This document shows, piece by piece, positions 11,881 to 23,462 of a stretch of 64,000 nt of DNA. Within the stretch, counting starts at the first letter, position 1. Every line of letters starts with the position of its first letter. The position numbers and the translations under genes were made by a program. The stretch is from positions 1,302,001 to 1,366,000 of the forward strand of contig JANTQA010000030.1 of NCBI GenBank assembly GCA_027625915.1, written 5' to 3'. This DNA is from Anaeramoeba flamelloides (Eukaryota > Metamonada > Anaeramoebidae). The notes below the pieces were generated by a model. The model made no database searches and was not told the origin of the DNA. It saw only the letters and a list, made by a program, of their open reading frames with translations.

Positions 11881-13024
11881 CCTTTTTGGTATCAAACCAC
11901 ATCTTAATCATATGACCAACCCACTATAAATAACTAGAGCATTAAAGAACGAAAAAAATAATTGGGAATGCTAAAATTGGATATTTGGTGTTTTTTTTCT
12001 TAAAGTTCTAAGGTGTGTAAAACAATATTTTGGTCTAATTTTTTGTACTAATCAATTTGAAAATTTACAAGTCTAGGACATGCCACACACTGCCACAAAT
12101 TATAGTATTATTCAATGAAAATTAAAGGTATAAATATACTTCAACATCAACTTGAGGCAAAGTTCAGAAATGGGAGAAAAAAGCCCTGAAAAATTTAATC
12201 CCCCAAATGCTTGTCAATTTCGAATACTATGAATCTCTTGCTATTAAATAAATTAGTATTACAACCTTATACCCATTACTAAAATGATATAAATGTTTTC
12301 TTCCTGCCCTTTGATATTTGAAGAAATGAATCCACATGCCAATACTTGGTTTATATTTAAATTTGCCTTTGAACTGGTTATTGGATTAATTTAAATAGTT
12401 CAAAACAATTTATTATTTTTGTTAAAAATATTTTATAAATTATAACAAAATTTGTAAAAGAAAATAATTTTTTTAATAAAATTCCAAAAAAGATCTTTTT
12501 TTCTTTTTTTTTTTTTTTGTTAAAAAATTTCATTTTAATCTTTCAATTTCTTCATTATTCTTTTTTAAAATTTCTTGATCGTTACCATTTCCATACTATT
12601 TTTATAATATTTTCATATTTATTTTTCACAACATCCAATATTTTGAGCACCCTATAAAATTTTCCTAATGGGTTAAATTTAAGAACATTTGTTAGTTGAC
12701 ACCCCGCGATTTATATCAATTAAAATTTAAATCTGTTTTTCTAAAGAAAATAATGAAAAAAAGTAAAAAAAAAAAAATGAAAAAACATATAAAAACCACT
12801 ATGAAGAAATACATTGATAGAAAAGAAAGAAAAGAAAAATAACAAAAATTTCTAAACTAAAAAATTAATAGCATTTGACTAATCAAAATTACCAAATTTA
12901 TTGTTCTTGTTGAGCGTTTTTCATCAAAGCTCTCTTGGTTAGAAAACTTAAGGTAATAAAGAAAATTTCGAAAATAACAAATTGAAAATAAAAAATTCCT
13001 AAAATAATTAAAAAAATATCAAAA
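11881..13024. other. AT-rich spacer, nothing recognised
   Basis: No exon, repeat partner or RNA gene that I can support. Confidence 0.55.
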
Positions 13025-13630
13025 TTCGGGTACCTAGTGCCCCATTTTTCGGAGTTGTGGAATACCAATTTATTAATCACAGTTTGTGAAATCCAATTTA
13101 TTGCTAATAATCTTTCTATCCGGTTTTGCCCCCCCCCCAGTTTCAGGGTACGTAATTTCAAGTACCGTGGAGTGCCTAGGTTTTCTTCGAGTTTTATATT
13201 TTATTTGTTAAGTGCTCTAGGTTTTTTTGAGGTTTTCTATTTTATTTTTCTGATAAGTATTCTGTTTTTTTTTTGAGTTTTCTATTTATCTGTGAAGTTT
13301 TCATAGGTTTTTTTTCCTTTTTGAAATAAACCGAATATTTATTAAAAATTTCTGTTAATTTCAAAAAGTAAAAAAAAACCTATGAAAACTTCACAGATAA
13401 ATAGAAAACTCAAAAAAAAAACAGAATACTTATCAGAAAAATAAAATAGAAAACCCAAGAAAAATAACGGTATTTTTTTTTTTAATTTGAGAAAACTCAA
13501 GAAAACTTAACGGCGCTTATTTTTATTTCTCAAAAAAAAAAAAAAAAAGTGAACCGAAGTTTTCCAGAATTCGAAACAATTTAGTAAAATCAAAGATTTT
13601 ACTCAATCACCCCAAACCCTGAAAAACCTA
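13025..13630. repeat. Modular hairpin mosaic element, family D copy 1
   Basis: Centre: a nested palindrome at about 13225-13460 whose arms (about 115 nt each) read through three successive modules. The left arm goes from the CTAGG-TTTTTT-GAGGTTTTCTATTTTATT type, to TTTGAGTTTTCTATTTATCTGTGAAGT, to CTTTTTGAAATAAACCGAA. The right arm returns through their complements in reverse order. A second hairpin follows at 13558-13622, based on TTTTCCAGAATTC with a TCAAAGATTTTACTCAAT core. CCTAACG closes it. A C10 run lies at 13129-13138. The same modules recur in five other loci of this window. Confidence 0.75.
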
Positions 13631-15669
13631 ACGAAGGTGGATAATTTTTAATTTTTTCATGTAAATGATATAATATTTTTGTACTTTAATATTTTAATTA
13701 TTTTTCTTCTTCTCTTTTTCATTTAGTAACTTTTCTTTTATTACTCCTTTCTCACAATGAATAAAAATAATTAATATCATTTCAAAAACAACAAATGAAC
13801 TACCCACACTTTCAAGTAACATATGAACAATATATTTTGATCATTGAGTTCATTATATTGCCCCGATAAAAATGAAAAGGATAAATAATTCCAACAAATT
13901 GAGTATTTTTAGTTTGATTTATTTTTTTCTTATATTCTTATTCTTTTTTTTTTTGCCTTGATTTAGATGTTCTCATAATGATTTTGATAAAAATTACCAA
14001 AATTTTTTTTTTCACAGAATTATTATTTACCAAATACAGCAGGTTCCGCTTTTAAGACACATAGTTTGAACACAATTTTTGGAAAAAAAAAAAAAAAATA
14101 CTAACTTTATTCATAAAATTTGATTCAAGTAAAATAAACAATATGAAAAAAAAAACCCAAAAAATCAAACCCAATTTGTAATTTTTTGTACTGTAAACCA
14201 GATACACGTTGTTTTCCTAAAATTGATATTAATTTTTCTCATCTAAAACAAAAAATGAACTTTATTTATAGAAAGAAGGACTTGAGGTTCTACAAAACCA
14301 AATCTCTTTCCACAATTTTATAACAATTTGTATGTATATTGTGAAAATCAATTAAAAGTTACCAACCTATCCCCATCCCAATATTTTGACCTTTTTTCAA
14401 GAATCTTAGATTTCCGCTTACCCCTTTACCCACCCAAACATGTTTACAGATACTAATACAGCATGAAATAATATACATTTATCATAATAAATCCTAATAC
14501 ATCGGAAATAAAAAAAAATAAAAACAAACAAAAAATTACCACAAAAAATCGTTATTTATTCATCATAAATACTCTATCACCCTTACAATCACAAATATAA
14601 TATCCTTCAGAATCAACTAAAAAATAAAATTTCATCGATATTACAAAAGTTTTCTTCTCAAAAAGTGTATAATACTGTACCTCAAATACCTATTATCATA
14701 CAAAGACATTTTCTCAATTTTTTTAAAATCATCTTAAAATCTAAAGAAATATTTTGACATGTAACATATAATTTTTTTTACACATAACATTTGTTTTTAT
14801 TATAATAAATATTAACAATAAATCACATTTTAATAAACCACTTTTTTTTATTCATCCATAAATATCATTAATCTTGTTTCTATGCTATTTAATTATTGAA
14901 GAACCAAGAGTATAAATTTAAAAATTCATTAACTAAAAATTTTTTAGTTTGGTTTTCCTTCCAAAAAACATATAAAACATGGATAATATACAATATTTGG
15001 AACTGAAAATTCATATTTTTTTAAAAACACTAAAAGTTAGATACATTTATTTAAAATGAAATGAGAATTTAATTTCTGAAAATTTGATTATAAAATTTTC
15101 CCAAATTTCAGATTTTGGTGAAATGGGTGATTTTTTTTATTTCAAATTTTATAAATAGAGGCAGTCATTTCAATTTTTTGTTATTTCATTAACCCTAATT
15201 TGAAATTTATAAATTATTTTTTTCAACTTTTATTCCAAACCAAAGTTAAAAAAAAGCATGCAATCAATGAAGTTGATAGCCAATTTAATTTTTGAATATT
15301 TATTCTAATGGGTTGTTTTAAAATTTTAAAAAAACATTTTATAGATTTATTTTTATAGAAAACGTACAAACAGTATATTAAAAATAAAAAAAATCTACTC
15401 AATTTGGAATTTTTTCTAAATTTTAATTTTGAAATTGTCTTGTTCTCCAATTTAGGGAAAAAAATACAAATATTTTTATCTTTAATTTGTGATATCCCAT
15501 TGAATTTCCAAACACTAACACATTTATTTATTTTTAATATTAATTACTAATCCCAACCCGAGAAACAAAATATATTATAGCTGAGAAAAATAGCCGATAA
15601 AAAAAGTTTTAAAAGAATTCCCCAAACTACTTAAAAAAGACAGTTTTACGATTTGAACTTATCAATATG
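13631..15669. other. AT-rich spacer with a decayed TIR-like trace
   Basis: Near 14035-14085 a stretch reading TACAGCAGGTTCCGCTTTTAAGACACA resembles the terminal sequence of the foldback at 15670-15865 and is probably a relic of one end. Nothing else could be supported. Confidence 0.4.
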
Positions 15670-15865
15670 CAGTCAGTTTCACTTTTAAGGCACAAACTAG
15701 TAACGAAATTTAAGTTACAATAAAAATCTCAAATTAAGGCACAAAATTTGAAATTTTTTTTTTACAATTTTTTTTACTAGAATGTGAATATTGTGCCTTA
15801 ATTTGAGATTTTTATTGTACCTTAAATTTAGTTGCTAGTTTGTGTCTTAAAAGTGAAACTGACTG
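15670..15865. mobile_element. 196-bp foldback MITE, Tc1/mariner-like ends
   Basis: Both ends read CAGTCAGTTTCACTTTTAAG (the right end when reverse-complemented). The arms stay paired for about 75 nt, through AAATTTAAG-TACAATAAAAATCTCAAATTAAGGCACAA, leaving only a short T-rich loop. TA follows the right end; the left flank (TATG) has drifted. CAGT-starting termini and the TA flank fit non-autonomous Tc1/mariner elements. A divergent relative lies at 39791-39945. Confidence 0.8.
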
Positions 15866-16723
15866 TAAAACTTTTGATCAACATTTTGAAAAATGTATAT
15901 AAACGTAAAAAAAGAATTACTTTTGACACATCAATTCCTTTACATATAAATAAATAATTTCATGAACTTTCTTATGATTACCAAATAAAAACAAATAGAA
16001 AAGAAATTCATTCATATCCGGATTGAAATGTCTTTTTATAGTATACACACTTATAACCATTAAATGTGTTGACATTGAAAAGAATTAAATACCACTGGAT
16101 TATTGAAAATAATTTTATAATTTCATTTCTCAAATTTATAAATTGATACATACAATCTTAAATGTCAAATATCATTCTTTCAGTTAGTACGTATTCAAAA
16201 AAATTAAACAAATTTTTTGCTGGCATTTTTCAATTTTTTTGCTTGGTTTTGAATAAAGCGTACTAAAAATGTATAATGATTTCAGTGATAAGAAATTGTT
16301 AAATAATGGTTGTTCTACAAAATAATCTTTATAAAGGAAGGATTTGAACTTTATCTCAAATTTGATTAAGAGACGAGTTACTCTTATTTTATTTTTTCCC
16401 CAAAGGTAATAGAGTGTTAATTTACACATTGATACAATTAAACCGAATATACAACATCATTTATCAACTGATGAGAGATGAATTATCATTTTTCAAAAAC
16501 AAGTTCATATTTTTCAATTTAAAATTCCAGTCAAAAGATCCTAATTTATTTTTTTATTGTATTTTCGGATCAAATTAAAAAAAGAAAAATTTGTAAAAAA
16601 AAATTTTATTTTGAAGAAATCTCACTTTGAGTAATTTCTGAGATTCTGTATGAACAAATAACCTTGGAAATTTAATCTTATTTTAGAAATACCATAAAAA
16701 TAAATCAAATATTGAATCCTTAA
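15866..16723. other. AT-rich spacer, nothing recognised
   Basis: No supported gene or repeat. It ends at the TTAA that flanks the family A element. Confidence 0.5.
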
Positions 16724-17471
16724 GGGATTAGCGTCACCATAGATTTCTCTATAATCAAAGTATGTTGTAATTGGGTGTAAATGATATTAGTGCACCATGG
16801 TTTGAATATCTCTAAAAAATCTATTATAAATCTTATTGCACAATAAATTATTACATTTTTTACTAATGATCACAATTAAAAAATTTCATTTTGAAAAATT
16901 TTTTTTTAATTCCTTTTCCAAATCTAAAAATCAGAGAAACTCAAAATACAGTATTCTGGTATTTAATAATTTAGATTTATAACTTCCAAAAGTAACTATT
17001 TTTACAATTTTTTAATTTCAAAGATTAACTCAATAATCATCAACATAAAACTACAAAGACTGATATGTTTTGTTTGCTTTTGATAAGTCTACTTATAACA
17101 TTAATATATTTGCATGATTTGAGAAATAATTTGACAAAAAACATTATTCGTTAATTATTTAATTTTTTAAAAAAAAAGAATTTTTAAGTAACTAATCTAC
17201 ATTTCGCCATAAATTCAAGAAAGATATTTTATGACTTTGTAGTCTGAATATTGATAATTCAACCTTTAAATTTATGGCGAAATGCAGATTTTATTCTGAA
17301 ATTGTTGGGTTTTTTACTAATACATAGATCATTTTTAATTGATGAAATGAACAAATATTACTACTTTGCAATCGATTTTTTAGAGACATTTGAACAATGT
17401 AACACTAATGTGATTAGGTCCAATAACAACATACTTTGATCCTAGGCTTCTCCTTCGTAGACGCTAATCCC
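16724..17471 (+). mobile_element. Complete TTAA-flanked MITE-like element, family A copy 2 (748 bp)
   Basis: TTAA (16720-16723) is followed by GGGATTAGCGTC. The far end is GACGCTAATCCC followed by TTAA (17472-17475). Beyond the perfect 12 bp, the terminal inverted repeats remain alignable for about 90 bp, with AAAGTATGTTGT, ATTAGTG and CTCTAAAAAATC in matching order on both sides. An inner inverted pair based on ATTTCGCCATAAATT lies at 17201-17285. TTAA target duplication is the hallmark of piggyBac-type transposition. The element is non-coding, so it would depend on a transposase encoded elsewhere. Confidence 0.88.
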
Positions 17472-18862
17472 TTAAAGATCTAAAAAAAATGATCATTTAT
17501 ATCATTTACAAATATTTATTAAATTTTTTGAAATTCAAAAGACTATTCAATATCCTTTTCAAATACCAAGGGTATAAACAATGAACTGTTTGGATTAAAA
17601 TCAATTATTTGATAATATCTATTAATTTTTTTTTATTGGATTTATTAATTTGAATTTGTTTTATTTGTTTGAAAAATCTTTAAAAAATTCGAGAAATAAT
17701 GGTAAAGTCTATTTATTAACTACACAAAGATTAAATGTATAAACCACTGAAAGAATTAAGAATAAGTAATTAATTATTGATTATAAAGAATCAAATTAAA
17801 AATTATTTCTTTAGATTAAAAGTTGAATTTTCTAGTTTTTAAAAAAGTGCTTTGGGAGAATTTTTAATTTTTAATAGTTTTTTTTTTTTTTTTCTGATGT
17901 GTTTTTTTAATAAAAAGAAAAAAATTGATTTGAACTGTTCTTTGCATCAAAAAATTATATTGTTTTAAGTTTAATAAAAAATTATTGAATTTTTTTTTTG
18001 AAATTAAGTCGATTTTTTCAACTTCCTTATTTTACAACTTAGTGGTTTCATTTTTAAAGTGTATTTTTGTATAATTCCTTTACAGAGATTAAGATTTCTT
18101 TCTTCTTTCAAAAGAAATTATTTTTTTTTGAAATTAATAATTCCAAGAAATATGTTGGATTTTGAACTTTTCAAAAACGAGAAAAATGGATCATTCTTTG
18201 AAAAACAATAACTCATTTCTGAAAATAGATTTAAAAGGAAGTTAAGTCTTCTTGAAGTAATCAGATTTTTACTTCATTTTTCAAATTCAAGATGTGGTTA
18301 AAATTTTTTTGAATTTGCTATTAAATTTACTTGGGTATTTTTTTCAGTTTAGTCATCCCGTCAGTCGAAATTGAACTCAAAATTGTTTTGAATTTACTCG
18401 TACTTTCTTTTGATGAAATCTCAAAATTATTTCTGTGAAAGAATAAAACCCCAAAAATCAGTTCTATTAAGTCTGATCTATTAGCGCCCTTGTAGAAAAG
18501 TTATTAGGTATCTAGAGAAATGAATTTAGTGTCAAATAAAAATAATAGCAAGATGCTTCTAAAAAAGATAAAAAGATTTGTTTTTTTTTTGTGATGTTTG
18601 TTGTTTGAAAAAGAAAAAAAAGTTCTTCAGAAAAACAAACAAAAAATCCAAATTATTTTGAAATTGGTCTTTATTTAAGTTTGTTTTTTTTTTTTCTTCG
18701 TTTTATTAAAAAGTGCTCCAGAAGAACAAAAAAAACGCTTTTCAAAAAAATAAATAAAAAGAAAAGGGTAAAAAGAAAAAAGAAAAAAGAAGAATAAAAT
18801 CAATAAAAAAAAAAGAAAGAAAAAAAAAATAGCACAAATGTGATCAATTGAACAAATTTTTC
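17472..18862. other. AT-rich spacer
   Basis: Nothing recognised. The 3' part is very A/T-rich and probably includes the 3' end of the minus-strand gene that stops at 18863. Confidence 0.5.
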
Positions 18863-19706
18863 TTAAAGCTGTTCGGTATATTCACTTCCTTTTTTCATTA
18901 TTCTCAAAAAATTGATGATCACCAGAGCAAAAAAGAGGATTCCAATAAAAGTAAAGGCAATTCCTGTGGAGTCTTGGAGATAATCACCAACCCTTTGCTG
19001 GGAGACTTGCATTTTGCCCAATTTACCAGCACCACCAGAAATGCTACTTGGGTAACAATAACCAATATCAGAATGATCGGAACTTATAAATGCAAAGATT
19101 ACAAGGCAAAAGAAGGAGAAAATAAATAATTTTAAAAAACAAGAGTTTTGTTATTTTGTAAGATATTCAAGAAAAAAAAACATAAATGAAATGGTTTTGG
19201 TTTTTTGTTTTTTTGGAGAGACTTTTCAAAATCAAAACCAGAAAATCGAAAAAAAAAAAGAAAAAAAAAAAAAAAAAACGAAAATAAAAACGTAAAAAGA
19301 GAAGAGAAAAAACAGTTTTTGAAAAAAGGAAAGGATCTTACTAAATTCCATCTGTACCCATTGCACACTGTTCACAAACTTGATTTACACAGGCACCTTT
19401 CCATCGAAAGTCATCATCGTCTTTTTCACAAAATGCACAAAGTTTTTCTTTTTTTATGTCTTCACAACCAGAGTACGAACCAAAGTCGTCAACACACGGC
19501 TTTCCAAAGACTTCTTCATCAGAATATTTTTTACACTTTTTTTCTGAAGTACAATATTTGTCAATATCGCAGTTCACATTATACATGCACTCAACACAAT
19601 CACCATCATTACAAATTGGTTTCTTAGAATCGCAATCTTTTTGTGTTTTGCAACATAAGATTTGACTAATTAAGAGGAGAAGAAAACAAATTTGGAGAAA
19701 TTTCAT
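18863..19706 (-). CDS. Cysteine-rich type I membrane protein, two exons
   Basis: Model: exon 1 19342-19706 and exon 2 18863-19082, with donor GTAAGA and acceptor TTTATAAG, giving 194 aa. The splice keeps the frame: exon 1 ends two bases into the Tyr codon. Residues 1-18 are a signal peptide (MKFLQICFLLLLISQILC). The ectodomain has about 17 cysteines in closely spaced pairs, for example CNDGDCVECMYNVNCDIDKYC. This resembles furin-like or Dictyostelium-type cysteine-rich surface modules but matches no family I can name. A single transmembrane helix (GIAFTFIGILFFALVIINFL) is followed by a short basic tail ending KKGSEYTEQL. Codons of exon 2 (CCA, GGC, CTG) are unlike the intron. The function is unknown; a surface or secretory-pathway protein is likely. 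Confidence 0.8.
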
Positions 19707-20024
19707 TTACAAAGCAAGAGAATTTTTGTTTTTCAAGAAAATAATTTTTGAGAAAAAATGAAGTTTTTTTTTTTAAAATTTTCTTACTTTTTAAGGAAAC
19801 AGAATTAATAGAATATTTTACTGAACAAAACAAATGAAAAAACTTCATCTTTATTGTTTTTATATTGATTTAGAGTTAACTCTTGACGAATGTTGATTTT
19901 TGAAAATGATTTCTACAGATAAATGTTTTGAAAATTTTGACTAAATGTTCGAGTCATTATGGTTCAAGATAATCTTCTGAAATGGAAAAAAAAAAATTTG
20001 TAATTTAAGTGATGCCTAATAACT
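19707..20024. other. Upstream region of the cysteine-rich membrane-protein gene
   Basis: Should contain the promoter of the minus-strand gene. No motif is recognisable. Confidence 0.4.
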
Positions 20025-20640
20025 ATCAAAAACTAACCAACCTGTGGCGAAGTGTGATGGGTCTCCAAAATCAACAAACAATAAAGATAAACTGTTTAGA
20101 AAAAAGTGCCAAAGAGTAGAACACATTTTTGATTTAGAAAGATTGAGAATATATAATTTTGAAAACTACTGTCTTGGTTTTGAAAAGTCAATCTTTGTAA
20201 CTTTTTGAAATCCTGATGATTTTTTTTTTCATTTTTGTGCCATTCTCAAGAGCTATTTTTTATTTCTTGAGAATGTTACTAAATTCATAATTTGACAAAT
20301 ATAGAGAGTTACAAAATAATTATATATTAGACTAGATCGAATTAAATTGATTGTGTACTTAAAGAAAACAATTGGTTATAAATTGAAGAAATTGTATTCC
20401 TTATGAAATTTAAAAAAAGAAGACCTTAAATTTTTTTTAAGAAATTTAACCCTTTAGAAATTTAAAATAGTAGTTTATATGAAAATATTTGATTTTTTAG
20501 AATTGAGATTTCTTTTCAAATTTTTTTTTAAATTGAATTTTTTGGAATTGTGTATGCTTTGAAATCTTATTATTTAATTGAATTTTTTAACAATGAGATC
20601 CTCTCAAAAATTTTTATAAATGTTTTGAAGATATATATGA
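20025..20640 (+). repeat. Dispersed AT-rich repeat, family B copy 2
   Basis: Aligned with 11345-11880 over its length: CAAAAACTAACCAA, TCTCCAAAATCAACAA, CTTGAGAATGTTACT, GAGAGTTACAAAATAA and AAAACAATTGGTTATAAATT occur in the same order as their counterparts there. Divergent, and without a reading frame. Confidence 0.55.
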
Positions 20641-20952
20641 TTAAGCCAGTATAAAGTTACAAAAACTGTGATTATTTTTATCAAAAAGTGATATTATCAG
20701 AAAAACAGGATAAGAAAAATTATCGTGATAATATAACAAATTGAAATATTCTATAAAATCGCCGAAATTATTTAAAAACAAGGATAAAAGTCCAAACAGT
20801 ACAATGAAAAATTTATTTTTGATTGAACAGTTAATGGGGTTTAAAGGTAATTCAGCAATATTTTTTTAAAGAAATTTTTTTTGATCAAAAAACAGTTTAT
20901 ATGAAAACAAGTTCATCTTTTTATAAAAAAATAAAATAGATGCTTGATCCAA

Positions 20953-21133
20953 TCAAGGACCAGATAAGAGAGTTTCATTGTTATTTTCTTTTGATTTGGG
21001 TGACAAACTTATCACACCTTTAAGATCATCATCAACAACAACGAAAGATAAATAAACATTTTCACAGTATGTCGTGGCATAGGGAATTGTGATGAATAAA
21101 AGAGTTACCAAAAAAATCAACCATTCACTTGTT
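20953..21133 (-). CDS. Possible orphan exon encoding a signal/anchor segment
   Basis: A minus-strand frame open for about 60 codons reads TSEWLIFLVTLLFITIPYAT, then TYCENVYLSFVVVDDDLKGVIS, and ends at a TGA at 20953-20955. It is preceded by an acceptor-like TTTAAAG and has no in-frame ATG. A hydrophobic helix followed by a mixed polar stretch, with codons such as CCC, GCC and ACG, is not what random AT-rich DNA gives. No partner exon was found, so it may be a pseudogene or part of a split gene. Confidence 0.3.
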
Positions 21134-22849
21134 CTTTAAAGAATGTGCACATGGGTTAAAACATTTTCAATATTCTAAGAAATCTGAAAGGAGTAGTATA
21201 AGTTTCACAAGCTTTTACAACAAGCTAGCCAGATGATCACCAAATATCAAGATTTTTTTCAAACAAATTATTTTCCTATTATTATTTTTTTCTAGATCTT
21301 TGTATTACATAGAATATAGTTAGAGTTTAATGTTTTTTTTTTGTTGGATTGCCAATAAGAAGGAAAATTACTTCTTTATTCTTTTTTTGTTATTAAACTT
21401 GTGAAGGTAACAACCCCATTTTACAAAAACATAACTAGTTTATGTTAAATTCATTGTTGAAATGGATTGTTATTAGTATTGATTATAAAATTCGTATAGA
21501 ATTTATATTCTGTATAAAAAGAAATGAAAAAAAAAAAATGAAATAAAAAATATTTTCTTTCCACTACAAACCAAACTCATTCCGTTTATAAAAGTTTTGT
21601 CTTTTAAAACTTTCAAACACTTGAAGACAATTTACAATCCTTACAAACACTTTCAAAAATTTATGAAAGGGGGAAGGTATTGTAAAAGTCTCAAGGCTTT
21701 GTAAATTAAGCGATTATTTTAAAGTGATTTCCCAAAAATAATTTTTTCCTTTTTTGGCAATAATGTGAATATCGCGAGAATGTGTGAAATATTGCGATTT
21801 TATTATTTTTTCGTGGTAAACTTGACTAATGGTTATTTTTTTAAAATATTATTATGAACTTATTGTTGATATCATGATAATAAATGTTTTTATTAAAAAA
21901 TCTAATATGGGAAAAGAAGTGATCAAGGAAAAACTGAATTTAAATCATATCAAGCCAATACCTGGAATTGTATAGACTTGAAAACGAAAAGAAAAATAGG
22001 TATTAAAAGAATATCGACAAATTAGCAAAATTACAGACAAATCAAGAGTAAAACAAGTCCTCCCCAAATCGTGGAATCATCAACGTCTCTAAAAAAAAGC
22101 AATAAAGAAAGTATTTAAAGAGACACTTATTAAAGGGAAAACGGTAAAACTTCAAATCTACCTTATTGTAGAAAAAATTGATTATGTCAATTACATTATT
22201 CAGGAAATACAAAAGTTCTAAAAAACTTTAATAGTATGGAAAAAAAGACCATAAAATAATCAAAAATTTTGATTATAAAGTTTACTAAAATAGATAAACA
22301 GTAGAACAGAAGGAACATTTAAAAAATTGATCATACTAAAAAATAATATTTCCTAAATAATAATTCACAACTTACAATACGGAAAAAAATTAAAAACTCA
22401 AAAATAAACGAAAAGGATTAGATAGTATCACAAATTTATCCCAATCCGTGTAACTTTCAACATCTTAATTATACCTTTTCTTAAATTCTAAATCCTTTTT
22501 TTATTCTTTTTATTTTTATTTATTGTAAATTATAGATCAATCAAAGAAAAAAACTTATTCAAGAAAGTCTTAGAAGAACAGTTATTGTGTTAATTTTTTC
22601 ATTTTTTCTTTAAATAATTAGATTACAACTTTTATTCCCTTACTACAACGTCCACTAATAGGTTATGTTAATATTTAGAATTAAAAATAATTTAGAATTA
22701 TTTTACATTTTTTACTTTTTTTTTTAAAAATGACAAATAAAATTCATTATCGTGAAAAATGAATTGTTTGAAACAAATAAAATATTATTTAGAAATTAGG
22801 GTGTGAACTCAACCCCCATTAAAACACAATCAATTATGATGCTTATACA
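21134..22849. other. AT-rich spacer, nothing recognised
   Basis: No supported gene, RNA or repeat copy. Confidence 0.5.
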
Positions 22850-23340
22850 ATCTCACAAAACCAATAATTAAAAAGGAGGGTATTTCATGTAAAAGTACCA
22901 AGGAGAGAAACTCAATTTGAAATTTATATGGTTTTGAATTATAATTCTTTATACAAAAATTTATGTTTTGAAGTGCTCCTCTATTTACTTTTGGAGATTT
23001 CATAGCTTTTTTTATTATTTTTCATTTTTCAAATGAGTTCTCTTTATAAAAAAAAATACATTTTCTTTAATTTTTTAAATATAGAGGGTTACAAAATAAC
23101 CTAAAATTACATTAAATTGAATTAAATATTTATTCCTGCCAAAATAAAACAGTTTCTCCTATATTGAAGAAATTTAACCCTTTGGAAATATTAAACAAAT
23201 GAGTAGATTGGATATATTTTCTAAAATTTTATTTTTTTTAATTGAGAACTCTTTTTCTTCGTTGAATTTTTTTTCAAAGAGATCCTTTGGAATTTTTTTT
23301 TTTGTTATTTGAATTTTGTCAATCAAAAGAAAATCAATTT
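22850..23340 (+). repeat. Dispersed AT-rich repeat, family B copy 3
   Basis: Carries the family landmarks TAGAGGGTTACAAAATAA, ATTGAAGAAATTTAACCCTT and a T-run followed by ATTGAGAACTC, colinear with the other two copies. More diverged at its 5' part. Confidence 0.5.
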
Positions 23341-23462
23341 CACTATTTTCTTTTTAGTTTCAAGTAGCACCTTGAGTATTGAACAAACACACAACAAGTG
23401 AATAGACCCTTAATACGCAAACTTCACCTCAGATAATACATATAACTGCTATATATTTTTTT

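Noticed and set aside
13025-13630. CRISPR-like array
   Set aside because: Repeats are palindromic modules of different kinds without regular unique spacers, in a eukaryotic genome.
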